A DNA stretch of 29,974 nt from Pseudomonadota bacterium. Lineage in GTDB: Bacteria > Pseudomonadota > Alphaproteobacteria > Rhizobiales > Methylopilaceae. The notes beneath the pieces were generated by a model, which was not told where the DNA came from, did not search any database, and worked only from the letters and a program-made list of their open reading frames with translations. Position 1 is the first letter of the stretch. Every line of letters starts with the position of its first letter. Shown here one piece after another: positions 14,152 through 22,958 of the stretch. The DNA lies in the NCBI GenBank assembly GCA_023430145.1, contig JAEZCD010000232.1, positions 1-29,974 of the forward strand. Reading direction: 5' to 3'. The translations under genes and the position numbers were made by a program.

Positions 14152-15450
14152 CTAAGCCGCCGAACTCTCCCGCACCGCGGCCCGCACCCGGTGCGGCTCG
14201 GCTTTGACGAGGATCACGGCCGCCGTCGACACCGTCGACAGGAGCACGCACATCCACAGCGCCAGCGAATAGCTGCCGGTCAGGTCGACCGAGAGGCCGC
14301 CGGCCCAGATGCCGAGGCCGCCGCCGAGCTGGTGCAGCACGTACATGACGCCGAACACGCTGCCGAGCGTGTGCCGCCCGAACACGTCGCCCGTCAAGGT
14401 CGAGCTGACAGCGACGGCGCCGTAGCCGAGGAAGCCGAAGATGATGGCGAAGCCGTAGATCGTCGCCTCGCTCGGCCAGAGCACGAGCAGCATCGTCGCC
14501 GCCGAGCGGGCGAGGTAGAGCACGGCCAGGATCGCCTTGCGCGGCACGTAGTCCGACATGGCGCCGGTGACGATCGAGCCGAAGATGCCGATGCCGGCCA
14601 TCAGGGCGAGGATGCCGGTCGCCATCAGCTCACCGTAGCCCTGGTGCAGCATGTAGGAGGGCATGTGCAGGTAGACGAGGTTCATCATGAACCCGTTGCC
14701 GAACAGGCTGATCGACAGGAGCCAGAACGCGGGGATCCTGACCAGCACCGCGACGGTGCGCTTGAGATCGGTCAGCGCCCGGCCGGAGGATTCCGCGACC
14801 GGCGGCGCGGCGCCCACCGCGGCAGCCGCCTCCGCGCCCGCCGGCGCGCCGGCGCCGTCGGCGAGGAGGCCGACCTCGGCCGGGTCGGAGGCCATGTAGC
14901 GCCAGATGAACGGTGCCAGCGCCAGCATGCCGAGGCCGAGGATGACGAGCGTCGCCCGCCAGCCGAAGGCGGCGATGCAGAGGCCGGCGGCCGGGACGAT
15001 GACGACGCTGCCGATCTTCGATCCCGAGGTGACGAGGCCGAGCGCGCGGCCACGGCGGCGGTCGAACCAGCGCGAGATCAGGGCGGCGAGGATGACGAGG
15101 TTGGTGGCGCTGAAGGCGAGTCCGGAGGCGACCCCCATCAGCAGCAGGAACTGCCAGAAGCCCGTCGCAAGGCCGCTGCCGACGAAGGAGGCGCCCATCG
15201 CCACGAGTCCGACGAGGATCACCCGCGCGGGGCCGATGCGGTCGGCGGCGACGCCGGTCAGCGGCTGCGTGACGCCCGACAGCAGCGTCGAGACGGCGAA
15301 GACGAGCGACACCGAGCCGACGCTGACGCCGAGCGCTTCGGTCAGTCCCGGGATGAAGAGGCCGAGACTGAAGCGGCTGCCGAAGACGAGCAGCATGACG
15401 AGAAAGGCGAGGCCGACGATCAGCCAGCCCCGGAACAGTTTTGGGCGCAC
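14152..15450 (-). CDS. MFS transporter, oxalate/formate-antiporter-like
   Basis: A 432-residue 12-helix major facilitator. N-terminal half: FRGWLIVGLAFLVMLLVFG (helix 1), SLGLFIPGLTEALGVS, then the MFS loop 2-3 pattern TGVAADRIGPARVILVG, and WFDRRRGRALGLVTSG at the 4-5 loop. An Ala/Gly-rich cytoplasmic loop (~200-225) divides the halves. The second half has MSDYVPRKAILAVLYLAR and GSVFGVMYVLHQLGGGLG. The GTG at 15450 is taken because GAGGAG lies about 10 bases upstream and the family N-terminus 'R.F.GW.IV...F' begins there. The similarity is to monocarboxylate/oxalate-formate MFS carriers. Last gene of the nine-gene operon, 53 bases after the 2-hydroxyacid dehydrogenase; it may export an end product or provide a second uptake route. 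Confidence 0.82.
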   Translation of the reverse strand: MRPKLFRGWLIVGLAFLVMLLVFGSRFSLGLFIPGLTEALGVSVGSVSLVFAVSTLLSGVTQPLTGVAADRIGPARVILVGLVAMGASFVGSGLATGFWQFLLLMGVASGLAFSATNLVILAALISRWFDRRRGRALGLVTSGSKIGSVVIVPAAGLCIAAFGWRATLVILGLGMLALAPFIWRYMASDPAEVGLLADGAGAPAGAEAAAAVGAAPPVAESSGRALTDLKRTVAVLVRIPAFWLLSISLFGNGFMMNLVYLHMPSYMLHQGYGELMATGILALMAGIGIFGSIVTGAMSDYVPRKAILAVLYLARSAATMLLVLWPSEATIYGFAIIFGFLGYGAVAVSSTLTGDVFGRHTLGSVFGVMYVLHQLGGGLGIWAGGLSVDLTGSYSLALWMCVLLSTVSTAAVILVKAEPHRVRAAVRESSAA

Positions 15451-15503
15451 GATTCCCGCGCTCCTCTTACCACCCTCGAGAATCGCGGGCGCCGATCTTG
15501 GGT

Positions 15504-16472
15504 CTACACCAGCTCGATGCGCGGCTTCAGGCGGTCGAGATTGACGACGTTGACGAGATCGCGACCGTCCGCGAGCCGGTCGAGGTTTTCCTTCATCTGC
15601 CGCCAGATGCGCTCGCTCGACTGCCGCGCCGAGCCGGCGCTGTGCGGCGTCAGAACGACGTTCGGCAGCCTGCGCAGGACCGAGTCTGCCGGCAGCGGCT
15701 CGATCGCGAACGCATCGATGGCCGCGTGCCGGATGCGGCCGGACGCCAGCATCTCGGCGAGCGCGACTTCGTCGACCATCACGCCGCGGGCGATGTTGAC
15801 GAACAGCACCGACGGCTTCAGCCGCTCCAGCTCGGCGCGCCCGAGCATGCCGCGCGTCTGCGCGTTGAGGCCGGCGGCGAGGACGAGGATGTCGCTCTCG
15901 GCGAGCACCGTTGCGAGATCGACGAAGCGGATGCCGTGCGGCGTCTCGAGACGCGGCGTCCGCGTGTGGACGATCACCCGTGCGCCGAACACGGCCGAGC
16001 GGCGGGCGATGTCGGCGCCGATCGAGCCGTAGCCGATGATGCCGACCGTCTTGCCGGCGAACTCCTCGCCGGCCCAGACCTCGCCGCCGGACCAGCCGCC
16101 GCTCCGCATCGCGGCCATCTGCGTCTCGAGGCTGCGCAGCGCGGCGAGCATGATCATGAAGGTGTGCTCGACGACGGCGTTGCTCACCGCCCCCGGCGTA
16201 TTGGCGACGCGGACGCCGCGCGCGCCGGCCTCGGCGAGATCGATGCGGTCCGTACCGATGCCGACCTGCTGCACGAGCCGCAGCCGCGGGGCGCGGGTGA
16301 GCAGGGCAGGGGTCACGTTCACACGGCGGCAGACCAGCGCGTCGGCCTCGGCGAGCGAGGCGGCGAGCGCCTCGGGATCGTTGTAGCGCGGGAAGGAGAG
16401 CTCGTGCCGCATCGGCGGCGTCGTCTCCGGCTCCAGCATGCCGTCCGCGGCGATCGTCACTCTCAGCGTCAT
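15504..16472 (-). CDS. NAD(P)-dependent D-2-hydroxyacid dehydrogenase
   Basis: A 322-residue member of the D-isomer 2-hydroxyacid dehydrogenase family (phosphoglycerate/glyoxylate/hydroxypyruvate reductase type), interconverting 2-keto and 2-hydroxy acids. Seen: substrate-side VGIGTDRIDL (70-79), VEHTFMIMLA, the Rossmann motif GIIGYGSIG (144-152), and the catalytic set R229 (NIARG), E258 (AIEPL) and H277 (TPHSAG). The residue after the second beta strand is HTRTP, so a basic residue rather than an acidic one follows, hinting at NADP preference. ATG at 16472 overlaps the stop of the upstream enolase-superfamily gene by four bases (ATGA), implying coupled translation and a shared pathway: it could act on the 2-keto-3-deoxy acid that such dehydratases produce. 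Confidence 0.88.
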   Translation of the reverse strand: MTLRVTIAADGMLEPETTPPMRHELSFPRYNDPEALAASLAEADALVCRRVNVTPALLTRAPRLRLVQQVGIGTDRIDLAEAGARGVRVANTPGAVSNAVVEHTFMIMLAALRSLETQMAAMRSGGWSGGEVWAGEEFAGKTVGIIGYGSIGADIARRSAVFGARVIVHTRTPRLETPHGIRFVDLATVLAESDILVLAAGLNAQTRGMLGRAELERLKPSVLFVNIARGVMVDEVALAEMLASGRIRHAAIDAFAIEPLPADSVLRRLPNVVLTPHSAGSARQSSERIWRQMKENLDRLADGRDLVNVVNLDRLKPRIELV

Positions 16473-17650
16473 GTCGTTCCCTGAGGTCGGGGGTCGGCAG
16501 CCGCAGCCGCCGCCCGGCCAGTCTGCCGCTGCCATTCGGCGAGATCGAGGGCGACGCCGGCGCCGGCATCCTCGCGCGGCCGGACGCGCCCCTGGTCGGG
16601 CACGAGGCCGCCCAGCATGAGCGGCGGCGGTGCCCTGTCGTTCGCGCCCCAGAACAGGATGTATTCGGCGAGCGGGCACGCGGGGCTCGCGAACATCAGA
16701 TGCGTCGCCCAGGGCTGCATGAGGCCGTTGTGCGGGATAACCGGGATGCCCCACGCCGACGCCATCGCGATCACGCGGCGGATCTCGGTGATGCCGCCCG
16801 ACCAGGCGATGTCCGGCTGCAGCACGTCTGCGCAGCCTCGTGTCAGCAGCTCCTTGAAGCCCCAGCGGCAATATTCGTGCTCGCCGGTGGCGATCTGCGG
16901 CCCGGAGATTTTTCGGCGCAGCAAGGCGTAGCCGTCATAGTCGTCGGGCGGCAGCGGCTCCTCGATCCAGCGCAGGTGGAGCGAGGCCGCCTCGCGGGCG
17001 AAGGCGAGCGTGTAGTCGACGTCCCATGACATCCAGCAGTCGACCATGACGTCGATGTCCTCGCCGACCTTCTCGCGCATCGCGGCGACGCGCTCGACAT
17101 TCTTGCGCAAGCCCTCGCGGCCGTCGGCGGGGCCGTAGGCCATCGGGATCTTGGTGCCGACGAAACCCTCGCGGACGAGCGCGTGCGGATCGGGATGCGT
17201 CGCGTAGACCGGCAGGCTTTCGTGCGCGGCGCCGCCGAGCACCCGATAGAGCGGCTGGCCCATCGACTTTGCGAGCAGGTCCCACAGCGCGAGGTCGACG
17301 CCGGAGACCGCCATCACCGGCGCCCCCTTGCGACCATAGGCGAGCGTGGCGAGGAACATCTGCTCCCAGAGCAGCTCCACGTTGCGCGGATCCTTGCCGA
17401 CCAGCAGGCTCTTCAGATGCTTCTCGACGATCGTCTCGACGACGGCGCCGCCGCGCGTGATGCCGAGGCCGGTGAGGCCGTCGCCGGCCACGATCTCGAT
17501 GAAGACGTCCTGCGTGTTCGGTCCACGCCAGGAACCTCGCTGCGCGCCGTATTCGGGGTAGACCGACATCGGCGTCGAGACGCGGACCTCGTTCAGCCAG
17601 GAGCCCGAGGGCGGCGGCGCGACATAGGTACGAACATCGAGAATGCGCAT
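16469..17650 (-). CDS. Enolase-superfamily acid-sugar dehydratase, L-rhamnonate dehydratase-like
   Basis: A 393-residue mandelate racemase/muconate lactonizing-type enzyme. Such enzymes remove the alpha proton of a carboxylate bound to Mg2+ and usually dehydrate acid sugars to 2-keto-3-deoxy acids. The L-rhamnonate dehydratase pattern is strong: TPMSVYPEY (26-34), YGRKGAPV, GVDLALWDLLAK, DCWMSWDVDYT (metal ligand D204), RWIEEPLPPDDYDGY (E230), TGEHEYCRWGFKELL (E257, H258), LQPDIAWSGGITE (D280) and IPHNG (H307). The N-terminal substrate loop is shorter and lacks the His-Trp elements typical of true rhamnonate dehydratases (here GSWLNEVRVSTPMS), so the substrate probably differs. ATG at 17650, 14 bases after the lyase stop; weak Shine-Dalgarno. 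The last ~30 residues are Ala/Arg-rich and unlike the family. Confidence 0.82.
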   Translation of the reverse strand: MRILDVRTYVAPPPSGSWLNEVRVSTPMSVYPEYGAQRGSWRGPNTQDVFIEIVAGDGLTGLGITRGGAVVETIVEKHLKSLLVGKDPRNVELLWEQMFLATLAYGRKGAPVMAVSGVDLALWDLLAKSMGQPLYRVLGGAAHESLPVYATHPDPHALVREGFVGTKIPMAYGPADGREGLRKNVERVAAMREKVGEDIDVMVDCWMSWDVDYTLAFAREAASLHLRWIEEPLPPDDYDGYALLRRKISGPQIATGEHEYCRWGFKELLTRGCADVLQPDIAWSGGITEIRRVIAMASAWGIPVIPHNGLMQPWATHLMFASPACPLAEYILFWGANDRAPPPLMLGGLVPDQGRVRPREDAGAGVALDLAEWQRQTGRAAAAAADPRPQGTT

Positions 17651-17664
17651 GACCGGCTTCGTTC

Positions 17665-18609
17665 TCAGCCGATCTTGCGCTGCTGCTGCGGGGCCTCGCG
17701 CAGGCGGAAGATGCCGGCGCGCTGGATGGCGCTGTCGCCCGCCTGCGGCAGGAACTCGCGCTGCATGCGGCCGCAGGCGACGAGCTTCTCGAGATCGATG
17801 CCGGTCTCGATCCCCATCGCGTGCAGCATGTTGACCATGTCCTCGGTGGCGATGTTGCCTGTGGCACCCGGCGCGTAGGGGCAGCCGCCGAGGCCGCCGA
17901 CGCCGCCGTCGAAACGGCTCATGCCGGCCTGCATGGCGGCGAGCGTGTTGGCGAGCGCCATGTCGCGCGTGTTGTGCAGATGCAGGTTCCAGGTCACCTC
18001 CGGATACTTGCCGAGCATGTGCGAGACGACGCGATAGACGAGCGCGGGATCGGCGACGCCGATCGTGTCGGCCAGCGACATGTTGGTGATGCCCATCGAC
18101 AGGTAGCGGTCGGTGATCCGCTCCATCTGCGACAGCTTCGGCTGGCCCTCGAACGGGCAGCCGAGGCTGCAGATCAGGCTGCCCGAGACGGTGAAGCCGG
18201 CATCCTGCGCGACGGGCGCCATCTGCTCCAGCTCCTCGAACGTCTCGTCGATCGAGCGGTTGCCGTTGGCGCGGTTGTGCGACTCGGTCACCGACAGCAT
18301 GAAGCTGACGATATCGATGCGATCCTTGAAGGCGAGCGCCCGCTGCAGGCCGCGCATGTTCGGCGTCATCGCCCGGTAGAGGACGCCGGGGACGATGTCG
18401 ATGCCGCCCATCACCGCCTCGGCGTCGGCGAGCTGCGGGATCGCCTTCGGATGCACGAACGAGGTGACCTGGATCTCCGGCACGCCGGTGCGCGACAGGG
18501 CGTCGATGAAGCGGATCTTGATCTCTGTCGGAATCCACGTCTTCTCCGCCTGGAAGCCGTCGCGCGGGCCGACCTCCATGATGTGGACTTTGCTCGGCAG
18601 GTTCAGCAT
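17665..18609 (-). CDS. HMG-CoA lyase-like enzyme (copy 2)
   Basis: A 314-residue DRE-TIM lyase, distinct in sequence from the copy at 11688. Seen: EVGPRDGFQ with the standard R16-D17 pair, LADTIGVADP (179-188), metal ligands H210 and H212 (NLHLHNTRD), signature VGGLGGCPYAPGATGN with C243 and N252, then ATEDMVNML. The ATG at 18609 is chosen over an in-frame TTG two codons upstream because AGGAG sits 7-8 bases before it. It lies between the ADP-forming acyl-CoA synthetase (45-base gap) and the enolase-superfamily gene (14-base gap). The expected reaction is retro-aldol (Claisen-type) cleavage of a 3-hydroxyacyl-CoA made by that synthetase. The C-terminus has an extra Gln/Arg-rich tail of ~25 residues. 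Confidence 0.87.
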   Translation of the reverse strand: MLNLPSKVHIMEVGPRDGFQAEKTWIPTEIKIRFIDALSRTGVPEIQVTSFVHPKAIPQLADAEAVMGGIDIVPGVLYRAMTPNMRGLQRALAFKDRIDIVSFMLSVTESHNRANGNRSIDETFEELEQMAPVAQDAGFTVSGSLICSLGCPFEGQPKLSQMERITDRYLSMGITNMSLADTIGVADPALVYRVVSHMLGKYPEVTWNLHLHNTRDMALANTLAAMQAGMSRFDGGVGGLGGCPYAPGATGNIATEDMVNMLHAMGIETGIDLEKLVACGRMQREFLPQAGDSAIQRAGIFRLREAPQQQRKIG

Positions 18610-18654
18610 CTCCAACTCTCCTGGATCGCTCTGCGCCGCTGCGGCGCCGAAATA

Positions 18655-20874
18655 TCAGCCGACGGCGACACGGCGCCCGCTCTCTCGGCCCTCTTCCGCG
18701 CTCGCCCTCGGCGGGCTCGGCACCAGCAGCGCATCGAGCGCAACGGCCCCGCGTCCCTCCGCGAGGACGGCGAGCGGGTTGATGTCGAGGCTCGCGAGAT
18801 CGTCCCTGGCGACGACGGCAAGCTCGGAGACGCGCACCAGCACCTCGACGAGCGCCTCTGTGTCGGCCTTCGGCGCGCCGCGGAAGCCGGCGAGAATTTT
18901 CGGCAATCCCCGCACCTCGCCGATCATGTCGCGCGCCTCGCGCGCATTGATCGGGCAGACGCGGAAAGCGGTCGCCTCGAGCGCCTCGGCGAGGACGCCG
19001 CCGAGGCCGAGCATCAGCACCGGTCCGAACAGGGGATCCTGCGCCAGGCCGACGATCAGCTCGATCTTGTCGCCGATCATCGTTGCGACGAGGAAGCCGT
19101 CGATCGCCGCCTTCGGTGCGCGGCTCTTCACCGCGTTCAGCATCGCCTCGCAGGCCTCGGACAGCGCAGCGGCGTCGCCGATACCGAGCCGGACGCCGCC
19201 GACCTCGGTCTTGTGCAGGATGTCCGGCGAGACGATCTTCACCGCCACCGGGAAGCCGAGACGCTCTGCAGCTGCGACTGCCTCGGCGACGTTGCGGCAG
19301 AACGCCTCCTCGACGACGGGCAGGCGGAAGGCGGCGAGCGCCCGCTTGCTCTCGTGCTCGGTGAAGGCGCGGCCGCCGGATATGGCGACCTGTCGACGGA
19401 GCTTCTCGACAGCGGCGAGGTCGGTCGGGACGGAGAGCGGCTCGCCCCGCTCCTTCATGCAGAGCGCGCGCGTGCGATGATAGTCCACGAGGCGCCGGGC
19501 CGCCTTGGCCGCCTTGGCCGGCAGGTAGAAGACAGGAACATCGGAAGCACGCAGGCGCCGCAGCGCCTCGATGTCGGGCGTATCGCCGATGCTGCCGGTC
19601 CAGGCGTAGAGGATCGGCTTCTCGCAGGTCTTCGCCGCTTCGATGATCGTGTCGACCTGCATGGCGCCGCCCACGCTCGACATGATGACGAGGTCCTGCT
19701 GCTCCTCGGAAAGGAGATGGCCGAGAACCTCCGGAAAAGCCGGCCCGGTGCCGAAGCTCGTGAGGTCGGCCGGGTTCTGCGCCGAGCCGCGCTCGCCCAT
19801 GATCGCCAACAGCTTTTGGCGCGTCTCCTCGGACAGGATCGGAACTTCCAGGCCCTCCTCCGCGCACTTGTCGGCGAGCAGCGACCCCATCCCGCCGGAC
19901 TCGGAGATCGCGCCGACCCGGCGGCCGCGCGGCGCCTTCGCGGTCCGCAGCATGGCGGCGGTCTCGAGCAGCTCGTCGTAATCGTCGACGCGCACCACCG
20001 CCTTCTGCCGGAACAGCGCGTCCTGCACGGCGTCCGAGCCGGTCATCGCCGCCGTGTGGCTGCTCGCGCCGCGGGCGCCGACCTCGGTGCGGCCGATCTT
20101 TAGGAGCACGATCGGCTTGCCGAGCTCGAGCGCGAGATCGGCCGCCTCGAGGAAGCGCGCGCCGCTCTTGAAGCCCTCGACGACGGCGGCGACGACCCGC
20201 ACCTCCGGATCGTGCAGCATGTAGGTGATGAAATCGGTCGACTCGAGGTCGGCCTCGTTGCCGGTGGCAATCAGGTAGCGGAGGGCGATCCTTCGGTCCT
20301 GCGCCGTGCCGAGCAGCGGCCGGTAGGCGGTGGCGCCGCTCTGCGAGACGAGCGCGATGCCGGGCCGCTGGTCCTTCATCTCCGGTGCGATGCGCGTCGA
20401 CGGCGTCAGCCAGGCATTGGCGGCGACATGGGCGAGGCCGAGGCAGTTCGGGCCGCAGAGGCGGACGCCGTTGTCGCGCGCCAGCGCCGTCAGCGTCGCC
20501 TGCCGCGTGCGGCCCTCCTCGGTCGCGAGCTCGGCGAAGCCGGCCGAGACGACGAGCGCCGATCTCGCCCCGCGCTTCACCGCGTCCGCGAAGGCCGGCA
20601 CGACCTGCGCCGACGGCAGGATGATGGCGACGAGGTCGACCGGCTCCGGCACGTCGAGCACGGATTTGTAGCAGCGGATGCCGAACACGCTGTCGCGGGC
20701 GGGATTGACCGGATAGATCGTCCCGGCGAAGCCGGTCTCGACGAGGTTCTGCATGAACCGGCCGCCATAGCCCGGCCGCTCCGTCGCGCCGATGACGGCG
20801 ACCGAGCGCGGATTGAACATCGCCTCGATCGATCGGAATTTCTGCGCCGCCTCGCCCATGGCAGAGAAGCTCAA
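18655..20874 (-). CDS. ADP-forming acyl-CoA synthetase (fused alpha-beta, NDP-forming)
   Basis: A 739-residue NDP-forming acyl-CoA synthetase, joining an organic acid to CoA at the cost of ATP to ADP (or the reverse). Domains in order: CoA-binding Rossmann (~20-115; SVAVIGATERPGYGGR), two succinyl-CoA-ligase-like domains (~165-460) with the phospho-histidine H273 in ASSHTAAMTGSDAV and a second SESGGMGSLLADKCAEEG, then an ATP-grasp domain (~495-715; FPVAVKIVSPDILHKTEVGGV, DINPLAVL). The TTG at 20874 is preferred: GGGAGG lies 6 bases upstream and it overlaps the tctA stop as TTGA. An ATG at 20859 would give 734 residues but has no ribosome site. Next to tctA and the lyase, it is the obvious activating enzyme for the imported acid; the acid itself is unknown. 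Confidence 0.88.
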   Translation of the reverse strand: MSFSAMGEAAQKFRSIEAMFNPRSVAVIGATERPGYGGRFMQNLVETGFAGTIYPVNPARDSVFGIRCYKSVLDVPEPVDLVAIILPSAQVVPAFADAVKRGARSALVVSAGFAELATEEGRTRQATLTALARDNGVRLCGPNCLGLAHVAANAWLTPSTRIAPEMKDQRPGIALVSQSGATAYRPLLGTAQDRRIALRYLIATGNEADLESTDFITYMLHDPEVRVVAAVVEGFKSGARFLEAADLALELGKPIVLLKIGRTEVGARGASSHTAAMTGSDAVQDALFRQKAVVRVDDYDELLETAAMLRTAKAPRGRRVGAISESGGMGSLLADKCAEEGLEVPILSEETRQKLLAIMGERGSAQNPADLTSFGTGPAFPEVLGHLLSEEQQDLVIMSSVGGAMQVDTIIEAAKTCEKPILYAWTGSIGDTPDIEALRRLRASDVPVFYLPAKAAKAARRLVDYHRTRALCMKERGEPLSVPTDLAAVEKLRRQVAISGGRAFTEHESKRALAAFRLPVVEEAFCRNVAEAVAAAERLGFPVAVKIVSPDILHKTEVGGVRLGIGDAAALSEACEAMLNAVKSRAPKAAIDGFLVATMIGDKIELIVGLAQDPLFGPVLMLGLGGVLAEALEATAFRVCPINAREARDMIGEVRGLPKILAGFRGAPKADTEALVEVLVRVSELAVVARDDLASLDINPLAVLAEGRGAVALDALLVPSPPRASAEEGRESGRRVAVG

Positions 20875-22439
20875 AGCTGTCCTCCCGTACCCGGCCGCGG
20901 CTCGGAGCGCGCATGGGATGGCGGCATCGGCAGGCTGACCGCAGCCGCGGCCCGGCGCGCGCGTCCCGGCAGAAGGTGCCGCACGAGGGGCCAGGCGATC
21001 ACGAGCGCGACGATGACCATCAGCGTGCCGGAGATCGGCCGCAGGAAGAAGATCGACATGTCGCCGCGCGAGATCATCATCGACTGCCGCAGCGCCGTCT
21101 CGAGCCCGTTGCCGAGCACGAAGGCGAGCACCAGCGGCGCCGCCGGATAGTCGAGCTTCTTGAACAGGTAGCCGAGCGCGCCGAAGAACAGGAGCACCCA
21201 GAGGTCGAGCATGCTGGCGCTGACGCTGTAGACGCCGATGATGGCGAACAGGATGATCAGCGGCGCGAGAATCGTGAACGGGATGCGCAGCGCCGAGACG
21301 AACACCGGTACGAACAGGATGTTGAGCACCAGCAGCATGCCGTTGCCGATGTACATCGAGGCGATCAGGCCCCAGACGAACTCCGGGTTCTTGGCGAACA
21401 GGAAGGGGCCGGGCTGGATGTTGAACAGGGTCAGCGCGCCCATCATCACCGCGGTGGTCGCCGAGCCAGGGATGCCGAGCGTCAGCATCGGGATCATCGA
21501 GCCGCCGGTCGAGCCGTTGTCGGCGGCGCCGGGGCCGGCGACGGCGGCGATGTCGCCCTTTCCGAAACGCTCGGGGTGCCTGGTTAGCCGGCGCTCGGTG
21601 ACGTAGGAGAGCAGCGAGGCGACGGCGCCGCCCGCGCCCGGCAGCACGCCGATGACGAAGCCGATGACGCTGCCGCGCAGCGTCGCCGGTGCCGCGTCCC
21701 GGATGTCCCGCAGGGAGACGACCATCTCGCGCAGCTTGGTGCCGATGACGCGGTAGGTGCCCAGGCGCTCGAGCGTCATCAGCACCTCGGCGAGGCCGAA
21801 CATGCCGACTGCCACGGGCAGGAACTTTATGCCGTCGGCAAGCTCCAGCAGGCCGAAGGTGAAGCGCTGCGCCCCGGTGATCATGTCGTAGCCGATCAGC
21901 GACAGCATGAGGCCGAGGAAGGCCATCATGTAGCCCCTCAGCTTGTTGTCGCCCATGAGGCCGGAGACGCAGGTCAGGCCGAGCAGCATCAGCGCGAAAT
22001 ATTCCGGCGGGCCGAAGCTCAGCGCCCAGCGGGCGATCGGCGGCGCCGCGACAGTGAGGAGGACGACGCTGAACGTGCCGGCGACGAAGGAGGCGAGGGC
22101 CGAGATGGTCAGCGCCTGGCCGGCGCGGCCCTGCTTGGCCATCTCGTAGCCGTCGATACAGGTCGGTATGTTCGAGGCCTCGCCCGGCAGCCCGACCAGC
22201 ACCGAGGTGATGCTGCCGCCGAACATCGTGCCGTAATAGACGCCGGCCATCAGGATCATGGCAGTGACCGGCGGCATGCCGTAGGCGAGCGGCAGCAGCA
22301 TGGCGATGCCCCCCACCGGGCCGATGCCGGGCAGCGCGCCGACCAGCGTGCCGGCGACGACGCCGATCGTCACGAAGACGAGGTTGGTCGGTGTGAAGGC
22401 GACCGAGAAGCCGGTGGCGAGGTTGGCGAGCAGGTCCAA
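20871..22439 (-). CDS. tctA: TctA, large membrane subunit of TTT system 3
   Basis: A 522-residue TctA. Signatures: GALPGIGPVGGIAMLLPL (~34-51), FGGSITSVLVGLPGEASN with CIDGYEMAKQGRAGQAL, GVLPGAGGAVASL in the second half, GPGAADNGSTGGSMIPMLTLGIPGS and a final AFVLGNGLETALRQS. The start is a TTG at 22439, accepted because the family N-terminus ('M..L..L..GF.VA.TP.NL') begins exactly there and no nearby ATG fits; the ribosome site GGGGAC is weak. The C-terminal ~30 residues (after LLPGRARRAAAAV) are a charged cytoplasmic tail. 15 bases after tctB; its stop overlaps the start of the acyl-CoA synthetase. Confidence 0.92.
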   Translation of the reverse strand: MDLLANLATGFSVAFTPTNLVFVTIGVVAGTLVGALPGIGPVGGIAMLLPLAYGMPPVTAMILMAGVYYGTMFGGSITSVLVGLPGEASNIPTCIDGYEMAKQGRAGQALTISALASFVAGTFSVVLLTVAAPPIARWALSFGPPEYFALMLLGLTCVSGLMGDNKLRGYMMAFLGLMLSLIGYDMITGAQRFTFGLLELADGIKFLPVAVGMFGLAEVLMTLERLGTYRVIGTKLREMVVSLRDIRDAAPATLRGSVIGFVIGVLPGAGGAVASLLSYVTERRLTRHPERFGKGDIAAVAGPGAADNGSTGGSMIPMLTLGIPGSATTAVMMGALTLFNIQPGPFLFAKNPEFVWGLIASMYIGNGMLLVLNILFVPVFVSALRIPFTILAPLIILFAIIGVYSVSASMLDLWVLLFFGALGYLFKKLDYPAAPLVLAFVLGNGLETALRQSMMISRGDMSIFFLRPISGTLMVIVALVIAWPLVRHLLPGRARRAAAAVSLPMPPSHARSEPRPGTGGQL

Positions 22440-22454
22440 GACGGCGTCCCCGGC

Positions 22455-22916
22455 TCAGAAGCTGAGGATGCCGGCCGGCAGTTCGACCCGCAGCCCGCTC
22501 TCGAAGACGAGCTCGAAGAAGATGCCGATGCCGAGCACCGTCGGTACGAGGTAGCGCAGCCTGCGGAAGCCGAGGCCGTAGGCGAGCAGGCCGACGAACA
22601 GCATCGAGGTGAGGAAGAAGCCGAGCGGCTGCAGCACGAAAAGGGCGATCGCCGTGCCGCCGAGCACGAGGCCGATCCGCCACCAGCCCTGCGCGTCCGG
22701 CCACTCGACCGGCTCGGCCGCCGGCTCGCGGATCGCCTGCACGACGAGGGCGAGGCCGAGCCCGATCACGCCGAGCGAGAGCCAGAACGGCAAAAAGCCC
22801 GGTCCCGGCGCGCCGCGGGCGACGAGGAAGTAATCCATGGTCGCCAGCGACTGCCAGAGGATGACGCCGCCGAAGGCGACGAGGCCCATCGGCAGCAGGA
22901 TCGCAGCTCTCGACAC
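22455..22916 (-). CDS. tctB: TctB, small membrane subunit of TTT system 3
   Basis: A 153-residue, four-helix TctB. The loop ARGAPGPGFLPFWLSLGVIGLG is the standard family motif 'GPGFFP...G..L...G'. Helices 2-4 follow, and the C-terminus FFELVFESGLRVELPAGILSF is the conserved TctB ending. GTG start at 22916 with GGGAAGGG about 10 bases upstream. 42 bases after the second tctC and 15 before tctA, fitting a single TTT transcript in the order C-C-B-A. Confidence 0.87.
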   Translation of the reverse strand: MSRAAILLPMGLVAFGGVILWQSLATMDYFLVARGAPGPGFLPFWLSLGVIGLGLALVVQAIREPAAEPVEWPDAQGWWRIGLVLGGTAIALFVLQPLGFFLTSMLFVGLLAYGLGFRRLRYLVPTVLGIGIFFELVFESGLRVELPAGILSF

Positions 22917-22958
22917 GCGTCCGGATCCCTTCCCGCAGCGGCGTCGCGCCGCCGGCGA

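Noticed and set aside
16469..20914. Very long minus-strand open frame of about 1480 codons
   Set aside because: Only its last 393 codons are a real gene; the rest is the out-of-frame shadow of the acyl-CoA synthetase and lyase, kept open by high GC. The same holds for the long frames 18655-23130, 22959-24938, 15504-16871 and 2819-5089.
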